Below are positions 10,906 through 22,546 of a stretch of DNA of 64,000 nt, piece by piece. Each line of letters starts with the position of its first letter. The stretch's first letter is position 1. The translations under genes and the position numbers were made by a program. The notes below the pieces were generated by a model, which was not told the origin of the DNA, made no database searches, and saw nothing but the letters and a program-made list of their open reading frames with translations. Source of the DNA: Magnolia sinica (taxonomy: Eukaryota; Streptophyta; Magnoliopsida; Magnoliales; Magnoliaceae); assembly GCF_029962835.1 (NCBI RefSeq), contig NC_080591.1, positions 40,369,501 through 40,433,500 on the forward strand, in the 5' to 3' direction.

Positions 10906-12095
10906 CAACTCCCAACCAGCATTTTGCTAGTCCCGAGCAAAGTATGTGAAAAATAAATGGAGAATTACAGGACAATTTCTAAAAACTCGAGCGATTTTTG
11001 AAAACAATCTAGATACTAGAAGTCTAAGATTCATGAATGTTGGGTATTACATTCTCCTATACTCAAGCGCATGGTAGACTTCATCATCAAGATCAAAGTA
11101 TTAATCCATCAATTAGAAAAAAATTCTAAACATTAGGATCCATGAGTGTATAGTGTAATCTTGGCTTATCATTAAGGTTCACTTCTCTATTTCATGATAT
11201 TATTGGTATCTAACAAGAGAATTCATGACAACCAAAACCTACACCAAAACTTGCCTCACATATCATCTTTTCATTAACCAACCTTTGTTTTTTTTTTTCA
11301 TTAAAATAACGCCAAGGAGAGGAATCAAATCTTCACCTATAGGGAGCAAACCTATAGTGAAGACCATTACCCACCCCTTTCCGAATGGCTAGCTTGGGAA
11401 ATCGAACCTTCACCTATAGGGAGCAAACTTATGGTAAAGATTATTCGCCCAATCCTTTCAATTTTGTCAGGCCAGTTCCTTCCATGCTTAGTGAGTATCA
11501 AGTTAATCCTTTAATATCGAAATGAAACCTCAATGTGTAAGCGAGATGTGACATGTGAAATCGTAATTCAATCAATGTTTAAAACTTCTAATCATGGATT
11601 GATAATTTGAACTCAACTGTGGAATCGATCAGACAGCTAAATCCAAGAGACGTAAATCCCCAACACTCTGTATCTTATACTTCTAAATTAATGATGGTTG
11701 TCTAAATCACTTCGAATTCACAAGAAGTTCCAGAAAAATTTTAAAAATTTCATAATTTTTGCTCGAGATTGAGAAAGTACTGATTAGGGGACCTAATCTC
11801 CCACTCCCAACCTAAAATCTACATTGTCCTCAATGTAAAATAAATAAACATGTAATGCACATGAGACAACGAAAGTAAAAGAGGAGTGATGGAAAGATAG
11901 TACCTGGACGAAAGAATCAAGAGGCTTTTCCACAAAGATCTCACCATGAAAGCAAGTCAGCACAAGACAGAAACCAACAAAATTAAGCTATCCTAAAACA
12001 ATGTAGAAAGCAAACTAACCTAGAACAGTATAAAGTAAACTACCCTAGTCCTATAAAAGCAGGAAACCTACCTATACCTCCATTAGACTAAGAGA
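10906..12095 (-). other. 3' noncoding region and polypurine tract of element B
   Basis: About 1.2 kb lie between the integrase end and the 3' LTR. The TGGTTGGGAGTTG polypurine tract abuts the LTR at 10906. A conserved block, TTACATTGAGGACAATGTAG on the minus strand near 11820-11840, recurs in A (20350) and C (40350). It is itself palindromic (CATTG-AGGA-CAATG). A duplicated hairpin sits at 11320-11450. I see no env-like or other coding sequence. Confidence 0.7.
11315..11455. repeat. Duplicated hairpin in the 3' tail of B
   Basis: CTTCACCTATAGG-GAGCAAA-CCTATAGTGAAG forms a stem of about 12 pairs with a 7-base loop. A second diverged copy follows about 75-80 bases later (CTTCACCTATAGGGAGCAAA...). 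Elements A (20770-20850) and C (39930-40010) carry a different sequence at this place. Confidence 0.6.
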
Positions 12096-13297
12096 TCAAT
12101 CCTGGTAAACAGGATCAGTTAGAGGCATGGACATGTCCTCTGCATCGAATTTCTCGACAAATGGCTTTAATCGATGTCCATTCACTTTAAACTCATTGTC
12201 ATTGTCTAGATTCTGAATCTCAACAACCCCATATGGATAAACATTGATAACAGTAAAAGGGCCGGTCCAACGAGATCGATGCTTACCTGAAAAGAGATGT
12301 AATCCAGAATTATACAAAAGGACTTTCTGACCAGGCGTGAATGATTTTCGTAGAATATGTTGGTCATGAAATGCCTTCATCCTGTCCTTGTAAATTCTTG
12401 AGTTTTCGTATGCATCGTTCCAGATTTCTTCGAGTTCATTCAACTGAAGTTTGCATAGCGAGCCAGCGTTGTCCAGATTGAAATTTAAATTTTTAATCGC
12501 CCAGTAGGCTTTATGTTTCAACTCCATAGGCAAGTGGCAAGCTTTCCCATAGACAAGTCTAAAGGGAGACATTCCAATAGAAGTTTTAAAAGCATACGGT
12601 ACGCCCATAAGGCATCAGTCAATCGGATTGATCAATCGTTACAGTCAGGGTTAACCATTTTCTCCTAAATGTGTTTGATCTCCCTATTAGAAATCTCAAC
12701 TTGCCTACTTGTTTGTGGGTGGTATGAGGTCACCTTATGAGAGATATCGTATTTCTTCATTAAACTCTCGAATGGTCTATTACAAAAATGTGAGCTCCCA
12801 TCACTAATGATAGCTTGAGGCTTTTCGAATCGGGAATGGATGTTCTCTTTTAGAAATTTAATGACCATGCGATGGTCATTATTCTGACATGGAATCGCTT
12901 CGACCCATTTAGTGACATAGTCTACAGCAAGCAAGATATATAGATTTCCAAAAGATTAGGGGAATGGTCCCATGAAATCGATGTCCCAGCAATCAAATGC
13001 CTCGATGATAAGAATGAGATTCAAGGCCATCATATTTCGACGGGACAATACTCCCAATTTCTAAAAATGCTCACAAGCTTTGCAAAACTCATAAGTGCCC
13101 CTGAACATAGTGGGCCAGTAAAAGCCACACTGTAAAATCTTGGTTGTGGTCTTTTTAGAAGAAAAGTGACCACTACAGGCCTGTGAATGACAGAAAGAAA
13201 TGACACTCTGATGCTCATCGTCTGGCACACATCTCCTTAAGATTTGGTCTGGGCAATATTTAAACAAATATGGATCATCCCAGAAAAATTTGCGCAC
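12096..13297 (-). pseudogene. Athila integrase remains, element B
   Basis: From right to left on the minus strand: a zinc-binding HHCC-type N-terminal part (13061-13297, C-H-S-Q-A-C-S-G-H context with C...C), the catalytic core (12665-12934, VDYVTKWVEAIPC then IISDGSSHFCN, the second acidic residue, and YHPQTS), and the C-terminal part (12096-12608, [18 protein letters not shown]-like block and [12 protein letters not shown]). Integrase inserts the DNA copy into the chromosome. The order and spacing fit Ty3/gypsy pol. It is a fossil with breaks between the parts. Confidence 0.85.
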
Positions 13298-13548
13298 CTT
13301 GGTGAAAATTTCTTCTTATCTTGCGCAGTCCAATGTGTCGATATGAAACCTATGGCAAGATAATTAGCAATATCAGCGAACTAAGGTGAATGGGAGACTC
13401 TGAACAACTGTTCATCAAGGAACATGTCATTGATATGTGTCGTTTCAAGGGAATCAGAGGGATTAAGGCAAGAAAGATGGTCAGCCACTACGTTCTCTAC
13501 TCCCTTTTTATCTTTTATTTCTATGTCAAATTCCTGGAGTAGGAGGAT

Positions 13549-14906
13549 TCATCGTATCAGGTGGGGCTTAACATCATTCTTAGATAGAAGATACTTGAGC
13601 GCCACATGATTAGTGTAAATAAGGATCTTAGATACAATCAAGTAGGACCTAAATTTGTCCAAAGCGAACACTACGGCCAAGCGTTCCTTTTTCGTAGTCG
13701 AGTAGTTCACTTGGGCAGGATTTAGAGTCATACTCGCATAATGAATAATGTAGGGTTTCTTATCTTTTCTTTGGCCTAGAACCACCCCAAGAGCATAATC
13801 AGACGCGTCGCACCTAAGTTCAAAAGGAATGCTCCAGTCGGGTGGCTGTATGATGGATGCACTAGTTAACATGCCCTTAAGCTTAGCGAAAGCTTCCTGA
13901 CATGGCTCAGTCCACTCGTATGGTGCATCCTTTTGAAGTAGATTACATAGAGGACGAGAGATGAGACTAAAGTCCTTTATAAATCTTCTGTAAAATCCCG
14001 CGTGTCCTAAGAAGGATCGTACATCCTGTATGTTTTTTGGTGGAGGTAAGTTAGAGATAAGATCAATTTTTACCATATCCACCTCGATTCCTTTTGACGA
14101 GATAATATGTCCAAGGACAATTCCCTTATGAACCATGAAATGGTACTTCTCCCAATTAAGTACTAAGTTCTTTTCTTCACATCTTTTCAGCACACATTTA
14201 AGACTTTCTAAACACTCGCTGAAAGATGGACCGAAGACAGAGAAATCGTCCATGAAGATCTCTAGATATTGCCCCACCATGTTAGAAAAGATACTCATCA
14301 TACATTGCTGAAAGGTGGCAGGGGCATTACATAGTCCGAATGGCATCCTTCAGTAAGCAAATGTGCCGTAGGGACATGTAAATGTAGTCTTTTTCTGATC
14401 TTCAGGGGCTATCTCTATCTGGTTGTAGCCCGAATACCTATCAAGGAAACAGTAATAGGAATGACTAGCTAACCTTTCCAAGATCTGATCAATGAAGGAC
14501 AAAGGAAAGTGGTCTTTCCTTGTGATGGTATTTAACTTTCAGAGTCAATGCACATTCTCCAACCAGTAGTAACTCTAGTTGGCACGAGTTCATTATTGGC
14601 ATTGGCTACGATGGTGATCCCGGACTTCTTAGGAACCACCTGAGTTGGACTCACCCATTAACTATCAGATATAGGGTATATGATACCCACATCCAATAGT
14701 TTAAGAACCTCGGCCTTAACCACTTCCTTCATACTTGGATTTAGTATACGTTGTGATTGCCTAGCGGTCTTCACATTATCCTCAAGATAAATGCGGTGAG
14801 TACAAATCGAGGGGTCGATTCCCTTGAGGTCCGTAATCGTCCATCCAAGGGCTCCCCTTATGCTCAAAGAGAATAAATATGAGCATACTCTCTTATTATT
14901 TCTCAA
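13549..14906 (-). pseudogene. Athila reverse transcriptase and RNase H remains, element B
   Basis: The longest uninterrupted part is 265 codons (13549-14346), beginning at MPFGLCNAPATFQ and containing the FMDDFSVFG active-site motif, the [15 protein letters not shown] thumb motif and RNase H with CDASDYALGVVLGQR. The GALGWTITDLKGIDPS block lies at 14658-14906. These are diagnostic of Ty3/gypsy pol of the Athila group. RT copies element RNA and RNase H removes the template. It is a fossil with a few breaks. Confidence 0.9.
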
Positions 14907-14940
14907 GGTGGGCAGAAATCACCACCGGGTACGTCTCATC

Positions 14941-16068
14941 TTAACCTAAATATGCATATTTTAAATTAGAGGGTAAAGGTTTTAGGTCAAGCTTCGGTGG
15001 CTTGATGTTAGACAGTAGAGGCACTTCATCAGTTTGGGGTAACTCTTCAAATTGTGGCCTCCACAAGTTAACTTCAAGTACCGGTGCAGCATTAAGCATG
15101 GCACACATCTCCCTAATCATGTCATCATCAAAATCATGGGAGTGGTCCAGGCACGTCTCTAGAGGATCAGAGGATAAGGTAAAGGGTGTCTTATTTTCCA
15201 TGAAAGTGTCAATCATGTTAATGTCATGGATATCGTCATCATCCTCTAACTGTCTGCCTGTGTTGAAAAATATATTCATTTTTAATGTCATATTCCCGAA
15301 AGACATACTCATGACACCATTCCTGCAATTGATAATTGCGTTTGAGGTGGCAAGGAATGGGCGACGAAGAATGAGGGGAATGTAAGTGCTCATGTTACCG
15401 ATGGGTTCGGTATCCAGGATGATAAAATCTACAGGGTAGTAAAATCTATCGGCCTGGACCAACACATCCTCAATTATCCCTCTTGGTACACGAATAGATC
15501 GATCAGCATGTTATAGTGTGGTTAGGGTGGGTTTTAATTCACCCAAACCTAACTGTTTGTATACCGAGTAGGGAATAAGATTGACGCTTGTTCCTAAGTC
15601 AAGAAGTGTGTGGTCAATTCGATAGTCCCCGATTACACATGATATGGTTGGGCTATCGGGATCTTTTAAGCTCTGCGGCACATCTTGCTTTAGGATGGCA
15701 CTCACTTTCTCAGTCAAGAAGATTTTCTTTTGAATATTCTGTCGTCTTTTGGTCGTACATAAGTCTTTCAGGAATTTGGCATATGAAGGTATTTGTTTTA
15801 CGGCATCAAGTAGAGGAATGTTGACCTTCACTTGTTTCAACACCTCTAGAATATCCTGAGAGTTAGAGAGAGGTTTTGGTGCAATCAACCGTTGGGGGAA
15901 TGGAACAATCGGCTTCCCTTGAGGTTTCGGTTCTAATTCATGTGGAGCAATACTAGGTCTATCATCGTTGTCCTCTTCTGGATCCTTAGGCTTTTCAGTC
16001 CTAACAAGAATAGTTTTGTAAATGATCTTCCCACTCCTAAGAGTGGTGATGGATTTAGCTTGTTCCAT
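14941..16068 (-). pseudogene. Athila protease-region remains, element B
   Basis: Two long open stretches are seen. The one at 15511-16068 has PFPQRLIAP, the PSYAKFLKDL block and the aspartic protease entry GTSVNLIPYSVY. The one at 14941-15465 has the second half (PLILRRPFLATSNAIINC) and the DFDDDMIREM and PQFEELP blocks that link to RT. The blocks are collinear with A (6100-7240) and C (54461-55305). The role in the family is polyprotein processing. Confidence 0.85.
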
Positions 16069-16269
16069 CTGATTTGAAAAGCTAGGGTCACTTATTTCAT
16101 ATTATAGTTTGGGATTGGGGAGAGGTTAAGCATGAAGCATTCCCTTTCCCACAATTGCTAATTGTGACTCCATCCTTTGGACAGACGGCACAAGCGTTCC
16201 AATTGCTGATCTGATTTCCTGGATTGCTTGTGCCATATTCTGATTAAGTAGCTCTTAGTCTTGAATGTG

Positions 16270-17475
16270 TTTTAGAACTGGATCCTCTCGAGGTTTCACT
16301 TGATTTGGAATTTGATTAAAGAAACCTTGAGGAGTAGTAGTTTGTTCATTCCTCCAACTGAAGTTTGGATGATTTCTCCAACTAGGATTGTATGTGTTAG
16401 AGGTGGGACCATTGAAAGGCCTTTAGTAATTATTTACAACATTGGATTGCTCAGTCAGTACCTCTTAAAAGGTAGATATAGTTGGACAATTTTCAGTTGT
16501 GTGACTGTTACAACCACAAATACCACAAACAACTTCCTTACCCTTGTCCTTCCTTGATTCCATGGCCTCGAATTTCTTTATGAGATTAGCCATTATAGAA
16601 TTGAGATCATCATCCTCTTTCAAAAGGTATACTCTACCCATTTCCTTTGATTGAGTGGGCTTAGAAGTGGTATTTGATTTTGGGTATGTGTTCCATGCTT
16701 GTGTGCTTTCAGCAAATCTATCTAAGTAATCTCACACATCATCGACATTTTTATTCATAAACTCTCCATTGCACATTGTCTCGACCAATTGGCGCATGGA
16801 AGATGTCAGTCTATCATAGAAAAAGTGTGTAATGCGTCACGTTTCAAATCCGTGTTGTGGGCATGAGCTGACAAGATCCTTGAACCGCTCCCAACATTAG
16901 AAGAATGTTTCATCCTCCTTTTGGGCGAAGTTCATGATTGACTTTCTAAGGGTGTTCATTTTGTGATATGAAAAAAATTTCTTTATGAACTCCCTTGTCA
17001 TGTCATTCCATGTGCCAATAGATCAAGGACGTAGTGAATGTAATCACATCTTAGCTTTCTCTTTCAAATAAAAGGGAAAGAGTTTCAGCCTAATCTTGTC
17101 CTCAGATACGTTAGGAAAGTATAAAGTGGCTATGATTTCATCAAACTCTTTTAAGTGTAGATACGGATTTTCAAATTCAAGCCCATAAAACTTTGGAAGG
17201 AGTTGGATCACATCTGGCTTGATATTCATGTGTCCTGTATTTTTTGGAAAAACCATGCATGAGGACATACTCACCCCTGCCTGTTGTAAATAATCTCGTA
17301 ACGTACAAGGCGAGGGTGCTTGATGCATCTCATTCTCATCCTGAATGTCCACCACCCTAGGTTGGGGTAGAAGAGGTTGGTTTTCAGCCATCACTTCAAT
17401 TAACTCAAGGGATTTCGAGCGGTGTTTAGTCCTACGATGGATAGTTAACCCTTCAACCAATCCTCCTTCAGTCAA
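16270..17475 (-). pseudogene. Athila gag remains, element B
   Basis: The 143-codon part at 17044-17475 contains TLRDYLQQAG, DIKPDVIQLLPKFYG, PYLHLKEFDEI and LKLFPFYLKEKAK, the amino half of Athila gag. The rest is recognisable on the minus strand down to about 16270 by comparison with A and C: the CWERFKDL area, the NGEFMNKNVDD block, and a zinc knuckle near 16500. It is a fossil with several breaks. Confidence 0.85.
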
Positions 17476-17519
17476 GAGACGTCAAGTGTTGTCACGAGCC
17501 CACTTGGGCATGAAACACT

Positions 17520-18061
17520 CGCAGCCCTCAATCAAATTCTAAACCTAATCCTAAGAAAGGAAATAAAAATCTAGAAAGAAAGAGAGGGTTGGAAAGAAGT
17601 TACCAAATTGGAGTCCCTAAGTTAAAAACCTGCAAAACAAAACAAAACAAGTTAGTTTCTAAAAATTGTAAGTCTAAGATTAGAAATTTCCTAAAAGAAA
17701 GACAGAAGTAAACTAATTTCTAAAAAAAAGGAGAAATTCCTAAAAGATGAAGTAAAAAATTTCTAAAACAAATTAGGAAAGTCCTAAACTAGAGAGTAAG
17801 TTAATAAAAGAGATCTGAAAATTAGAAAGAAGAAATTAGAAAGAGCTTACCAAATTAGAAGTTTCTATATTAAAAGCCTACAAAACAGGAAGGTTAGTTT
17901 CTAAACAGAAAGTCTACAAATAGCAAATTTCTAAAATTAAAAGGAAAGCCATGATTTAGAAAATTCTAAAATTAAAACCCTAAAATTTAGAAAAATCCTA
18001 ATCTTAAGCTGATCTTAAAAGTAGTTAAACTCAGACAACGTAGCCGTCAATCCCCAAAACT
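17520..18061 (-). other. Untranslated leader of element B
   Basis: An A-rich leader lies between gag and the 5' LTR on the minus strand, made of loose repeats of words like TTTCTAAAA and AGAAATTAGAAAG. It ends at the LTR edge at 18062. It is comparable with the leader of A at 4286-4850. No coding signal is seen. Confidence 0.65.
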
Positions 18062-20297
18062 TGTTCACTCCCCAAGTATAGGGTTGTGATGTAGTAATAA
18101 ACTCGGTGAGACCGAGGTCGAATCCACAAGGACTGAAACCTGTACGTAATCTGAAAGTAACTAGAACTAGAACTAGATAAAGATGAAACCTAAATTAACT
18201 GAATATGAGTGAATAATGGTGAAATAGTAATCTAAAACTTGTAAAATTCAAAGGTGGGAAACTAGGGATTCAGAGGATCCACTTGTATAGATCAGGTAGA
18301 TCTACGCTTGATTCATGAACTCAACTGGACTTCGAGTCCCATCTTCATCCAGTTGGAAGATGTATCACTAAAGCTCGATCTGAACTTCCTTTGATCTAGT
18401 TTTCAAAGAGATGAAGGTATGAGAATTAGAGTCAATTCCATCACAAAACCATGCCCATGAGACAAAGTAAACAACAGAACTAAACCAATCCACAACCAAT
18501 CAGAAGATGTATGAATGTTAGGAAGGATTCCATCACTCAACCATGTCCAAGGGGTGATAGTGAACAACAGGGCTACCTAACCGCATAATCAGAATAGTGA
18601 AAAGGAATTACTTAAAGTCATTGTAGATCTATTGTAATGTAAGTCACAATAAACCATTAAAAACTACAGGCAATTCCTTATAATCAAACTAACATCAATA
18701 TCAAGCGCAACATGAATCAAAGTTGTGGAGTATTACCCATCATGCCACAAGCTTCACCTCTTAGCCCTAGCTAAGAGGTTTAGCCTAACATAATTGGACT
18801 AAAACTCTCAAAAATCATAATAACTAAACCAATAATTAAAATAAAAATAAATAAAAATTCTAAAATACTCTAAAACAAACTATTTTTCTCTGCTCCACGT
18901 CCAAGCTCCAGATCAAGATGATCCTCCTATCTCTCTTTTCCTTTTCTTTTATAGCAATAGGGAGGTCGGTTGGGAGTGCGTAAGAGGTTACGCACTCCCT
19001 TTCGCAGCGGGAGAAAGCTCCTAACTTACGCTGATTTCTCGGTGGGGCCCAGGCTTGGTGTAACTTGATAAATCCAGTCTGTTCATTGGATTGTGCATGG
19101 AAAACCAATCGGACATGACCGTTTTTACTCTGTTTCGGTGCGGCCTACCAGACTTTCTATGCTACCGTTCATTCTCTGTTAGATAGTTGAGATCATCCCA
19201 GTGGTTTTACTCTCGAACTTTTGACACGTAGGCTTGGATGACAGGGCCCTTGGGCTTCTAATGGACAGTCCAGATCGGACCGTTGATGCATGATGATGGC
19301 CCACAAAAAATCATCCGCAGGCTTTGTTGCGAAACAGAGCCTACATAGCGGCACTGTGATGTTTGGTGGCCCACTGATTGATGTCAGGTGGAAAATCCAT
19401 GTCATCCATTGAAGTCTCCTCAAAACATCATTGGGAATGGATGGTTTTGGAGTGAAATTGGTGTGGCCCACACGATCTTCTATTCTGTCGTCCATCAGCG
19501 TTCAACGGCTAGGATTTTCCCATGGATTGCATGATGTCAAAATATCACCTAGGTGAGGTTAATACCCCTCCTCTGTACACAATGGACGGTCCAGATCGAT
19601 GATTTGGATGAGGGGTGGGCCCCACTGCACGGAAGCAGTGGATGATGTGAGGACGCTGTGTCCTTTTTTGGATTGGAGAAGAGGGAGTCGGTCAGCGTGC
19701 GCTGACCAACTTTGAGAAATTCAGTGCACCGCTAGTGCACTTGTGCACCATGCACACGTGATGTACATGAGGTCCTATGGAGATGTTCGTGAGAAATCCG
19801 CTCCATCCATCCGTATTGTCAGATCATTTAACATGTTGAGACCAATTTTGAAGCATATCCAGATAGCAGGCGGGCCCAAAATCAATGGTTTACGGGCTGA
19901 TCTGTCCTTTGGGGCACTTCTACAGGGATCGAATGGTTGAAATTCGACGTGTATGGTTAATTTATGGTCCTCAGGATATGTATGAAGTTTCGAATCGAAC
20001 GGATGGTGAAAACCCTATAATCTTGCATTCTGGATGAATTTTAGGCCTCTTTAGTATGAAATACTGGATTTCCTCAAATCCCGGGCGTGTAAACTCTTCG
20101 ATCTTGGTCCCCTTGAGTTTGTCCCTCACCGTGGTGCTTCTTAAGCGTTAAATCCATGCCTTTAGCATTCTTTTCAGTCCATGCTCGTAAATCCACCTTG
20201 CAACACAAACACGATTAAAATATGATGTTTAAACGGTATCATGCTCATAAAATCGGGTAATAACTGGGGTCTAATATGCAATATTTGACCCTCAACA
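18062..20297 (-). repeat. Right (5') LTR of element B
   Basis: This is the partner of the LTR at 8675-10905, with the same length within a few bases and about 3-4% difference by eye. It begins TGTTGAGGGTC on the minus strand at 20297, beside the 3' tail of A, and ends GGGAGTGAACA at 18062. A TATA box lies at 18946-18954 on the minus strand. Open frames at 19193-19495 and 19743-19940 mirror those in the left LTR. Confidence 0.9.
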
Positions 20298-21240
20298 TTC
20301 TCCTTTACTTTCATTGTCTCATGTGCATTGCATGCCTATATCTTTTACATTGAGGACAATGTAGATTTTAGGTTGGGGATGGGAGATTAGATTACCTAAT
20401 CAGTATTTTCTTAGTCTTGAACAACAATTGTGAAATTTTTTTAAATTTTTTATGGAAACTCTTGTGAATTCGAGTGATTTTGAAGGCCATCATTGATTTA
20501 AGAAGTATAAGATACGTAATGTTGGTGAATTATGACTCTTGGACTCGGTACCTGTTAGATTTCACAGTTAAGTTCGAATTATTAATCCATGATTAGAAGT
20601 TTTAAACCTTGATTGAGTCATGATTTTACATGTCACATCTGGCTTACAAATTAAGGTTTCCATTCGATATTGAATTGTTAACTTGGTAATCACTAAGCAT
20701 GGAAGGAACCAACCTAAGGAATTTGTCCATCACGATAAATAAATAATAAGACAAAAAAGAATATCCAGTTAAAAACAGTTGTCATCGAAAATGGCTACAT
20801 GTTAAAGATCTTTAAAAAAGTTGACATAGCGTGAAGCCATCGATGGAAAAAATCAAAAGCTGGAATGATAAAAAGGTTGAACTGTAAGGCAAGTTTTGGT
20901 TTAGGTTTAGTTATTCGGAATGCTCTTTTTAGTTACCAATGATATCATGAAAATTGAGAATTGGACCTTTAATTGTGATGAGTCGAGATTGCACTATACG
21001 CCCATGGAACTCAATGTTTAGAATTGTTCTAATTGTTGGATTAATACTTTGAACATGACCATGAAGTTTACCGTGCGCTTGAGTTTAGGAGAAGGTAATG
21101 CCCAACATTGATGTATCTTAGAATTCTATTATCTGGATTGCTTCTCAAAAACCACTTGAGTTTATAAAAATTATCCTATGGTTCTCGAAATATTTTTCAC
21201 ATACTTTGCCCGGGACTAGCAAACTACTGGTTGGGGATTG
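20298..21240 (+). other. 3' noncoding tail and polypurine tract of element A
   Basis: The plus-strand tail of A resumes right after B. It contains the conserved CATTGAGGACAATG palindrome at about 20349-20362 and ends with a GGTTGGGGATTG polypurine tract at 21229-21240, directly before the 3' LTR. The tail is collinear with that of C (39534-40602, minus). No coding sequence is seen. Confidence 0.75.
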
Positions 21241-22546
21241 TGTTAAGGGTTCAATGTTGCACATTAGACCCTATCTATTACTTAGTTTTATAAACATGAT
21301 AATGCTTAACACTCTGGTTTAATCTTGTTTGTGTTGCAAGGTGAATTTAGGATCTTAAATTAAAAAGGATGCTAAACACATGGATTTAACGCTCAAGAAT
21401 CACTGAGGTCAGTGTATAGACCCCTAACAGGGGCTGTCAAAAAGAATGGATGGAGCAGATTTCTCCAAAACATCAAGGTGAGACCCACTTTACATGGTTG
21501 GAGTACACAGAAGTTGTACACTCGTTGTGCACTAAATCATTTAAACCGGTCAAAGACCGCTGACCCCACCCCTCTCGGATTTAAAAATCCTATCCTGCAT
21601 GCGAAAGCCAATATTGACTTGTGGACAGTTTCGGGTGGGCCACTATCATCATACAATTCGATGATCCACACCGTTCATTGAATTCGGGGGGCCAAACCGA
21701 CCGTACCTTGATTGGCAGCCCGATTTTCTCGAACGTTGCATGTACATGAAGTCTTAAACGTAGGACAGACAATAGAATAAAAACTCCATGAGCCACACCG
21801 AATATGATCCAAAACTGTCCATCTCCAACTAGTTTTTCGACGTGAATCCATTGGACGGAGTGGATTTCCTTGCCAGAGTTGATCAGGGGCCCACCGATCA
21901 TCACAAGCAGGTTCTTGCGTAGGGTGTGCGTTCGAGAAAGCCGAACGATCCAAGCTATTGTGCGATCAAGATCGAGACCAAGATGATGATCCAGGCAGTC
22001 CAAACGGTGGAGAAAGAAGTTTTAACCACATCCATGTGGTCAGATTGCTTGATTGGACACATCCTTCGCCTCAAATTCAAATCAAACGCAAGCTGTTTTT
22101 ACATTTTTCTATGCGTAAATAGGGAGTGCGTAAATAGGGGTCGGTGACTGACCCAGCTGACCTCCTTATTGTTATATAAAGAGGAGGAGAACGGACGTGA
22201 AGGAGGCATCCAAAGACGTGGAGAAGCAAGGAACGAGAGACAGGAAGACGCATGGATCGGCCGACCAGATTTCTTCTTCCTTTCCTTCATTATTTTAATA
22301 TTTTACTTGAGAGATTTTTAGCTTAATCATGTCTATGATTGGCTAAATCTCTTAGCTAGGGCTAAGAGGTGAAGCTTGTAGTGTGATGGGATGCTTTCTA
22401 TGCTTGGATCTATGTTAAGTTGAACTATCCTTGATTCTAGTTTAATTATAAGGAATGCTTTTAGTTTTTAATGGTTTGTTGTGACTTAAATTACAATGGA
22501 TCTGTGATAGCTTTGAGCATGTTCTTTTCATTATTGTGATTGTGAA
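21241..22546 (+). repeat. 3' LTR of element A, partial
   Basis: It starts TGTTAAGGGTTCAATGTTGC after the polypurine tract and aligns with 2742-3750 of the 5' LTR at roughly 90% identity. The TATA box TATATAAA lies at 22173-22180, followed by a purine-rich start-like region. The copy stops inside the LTR where LTR J sequence begins. Open frames at 21412-22003 are LTR sequence. Confidence 0.85.

Larger units (their letters stand above)
8675..20297 (-). mobile_element. Ty3/gypsy Athila element B, nested in A, broken
   Basis: This is the most complete element here: two LTRs of about 2.23 kb (8675-10905 and 18062-20297) around gag, protease, RT, RNase H and integrase on the minus strand, in that order from right to left. 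The first 265 aligned LTR bases differ at about nine positions, so the copy is much younger than its host A. No env-like frame is recognisable between integrase and the 3' LTR. Coding is interrupted by roughly ten breaks. The right edge joins A's 3' tail at 20298. Confidence 0.88.
2742..22546 (+). mobile_element. Ty3/gypsy Athila element A, broken, hosting element B
   Basis: A runs from a 5' LTR at 2742-4261 to a 3' LTR that begins at 21241 and is lost after about 22546. It has a tRNA-Asp-type primer site, gag, protease, reverse transcriptase and RNase H remains up to about 8612, and a 3' noncoding tail with polypurine tract at 20298-21240. Element B lies between these halves in the opposite orientation. 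No integrase of A is visible. The coding region is heavily decayed, with well over ten breaks. About 25 differences in the first 240 aligned bases of its LTRs (roughly 10%) suggest an age of several million years at commonly used plant rates. It sits inside copia gag. Confidence 0.85.

Noticed and set aside
10906-12095. An env-like gene between integrase and the 3' LTR of element B
   Set aside because: Some Athila elements have one, but no long frame, signal peptide or membrane segment is visible here.
13549-14346. A 265-codon minus-strand frame as a host gene
   Set aside because: The FMDDFSVFG and [15 protein letters not shown] motifs make it reverse transcriptase/RNase H of Athila element B.
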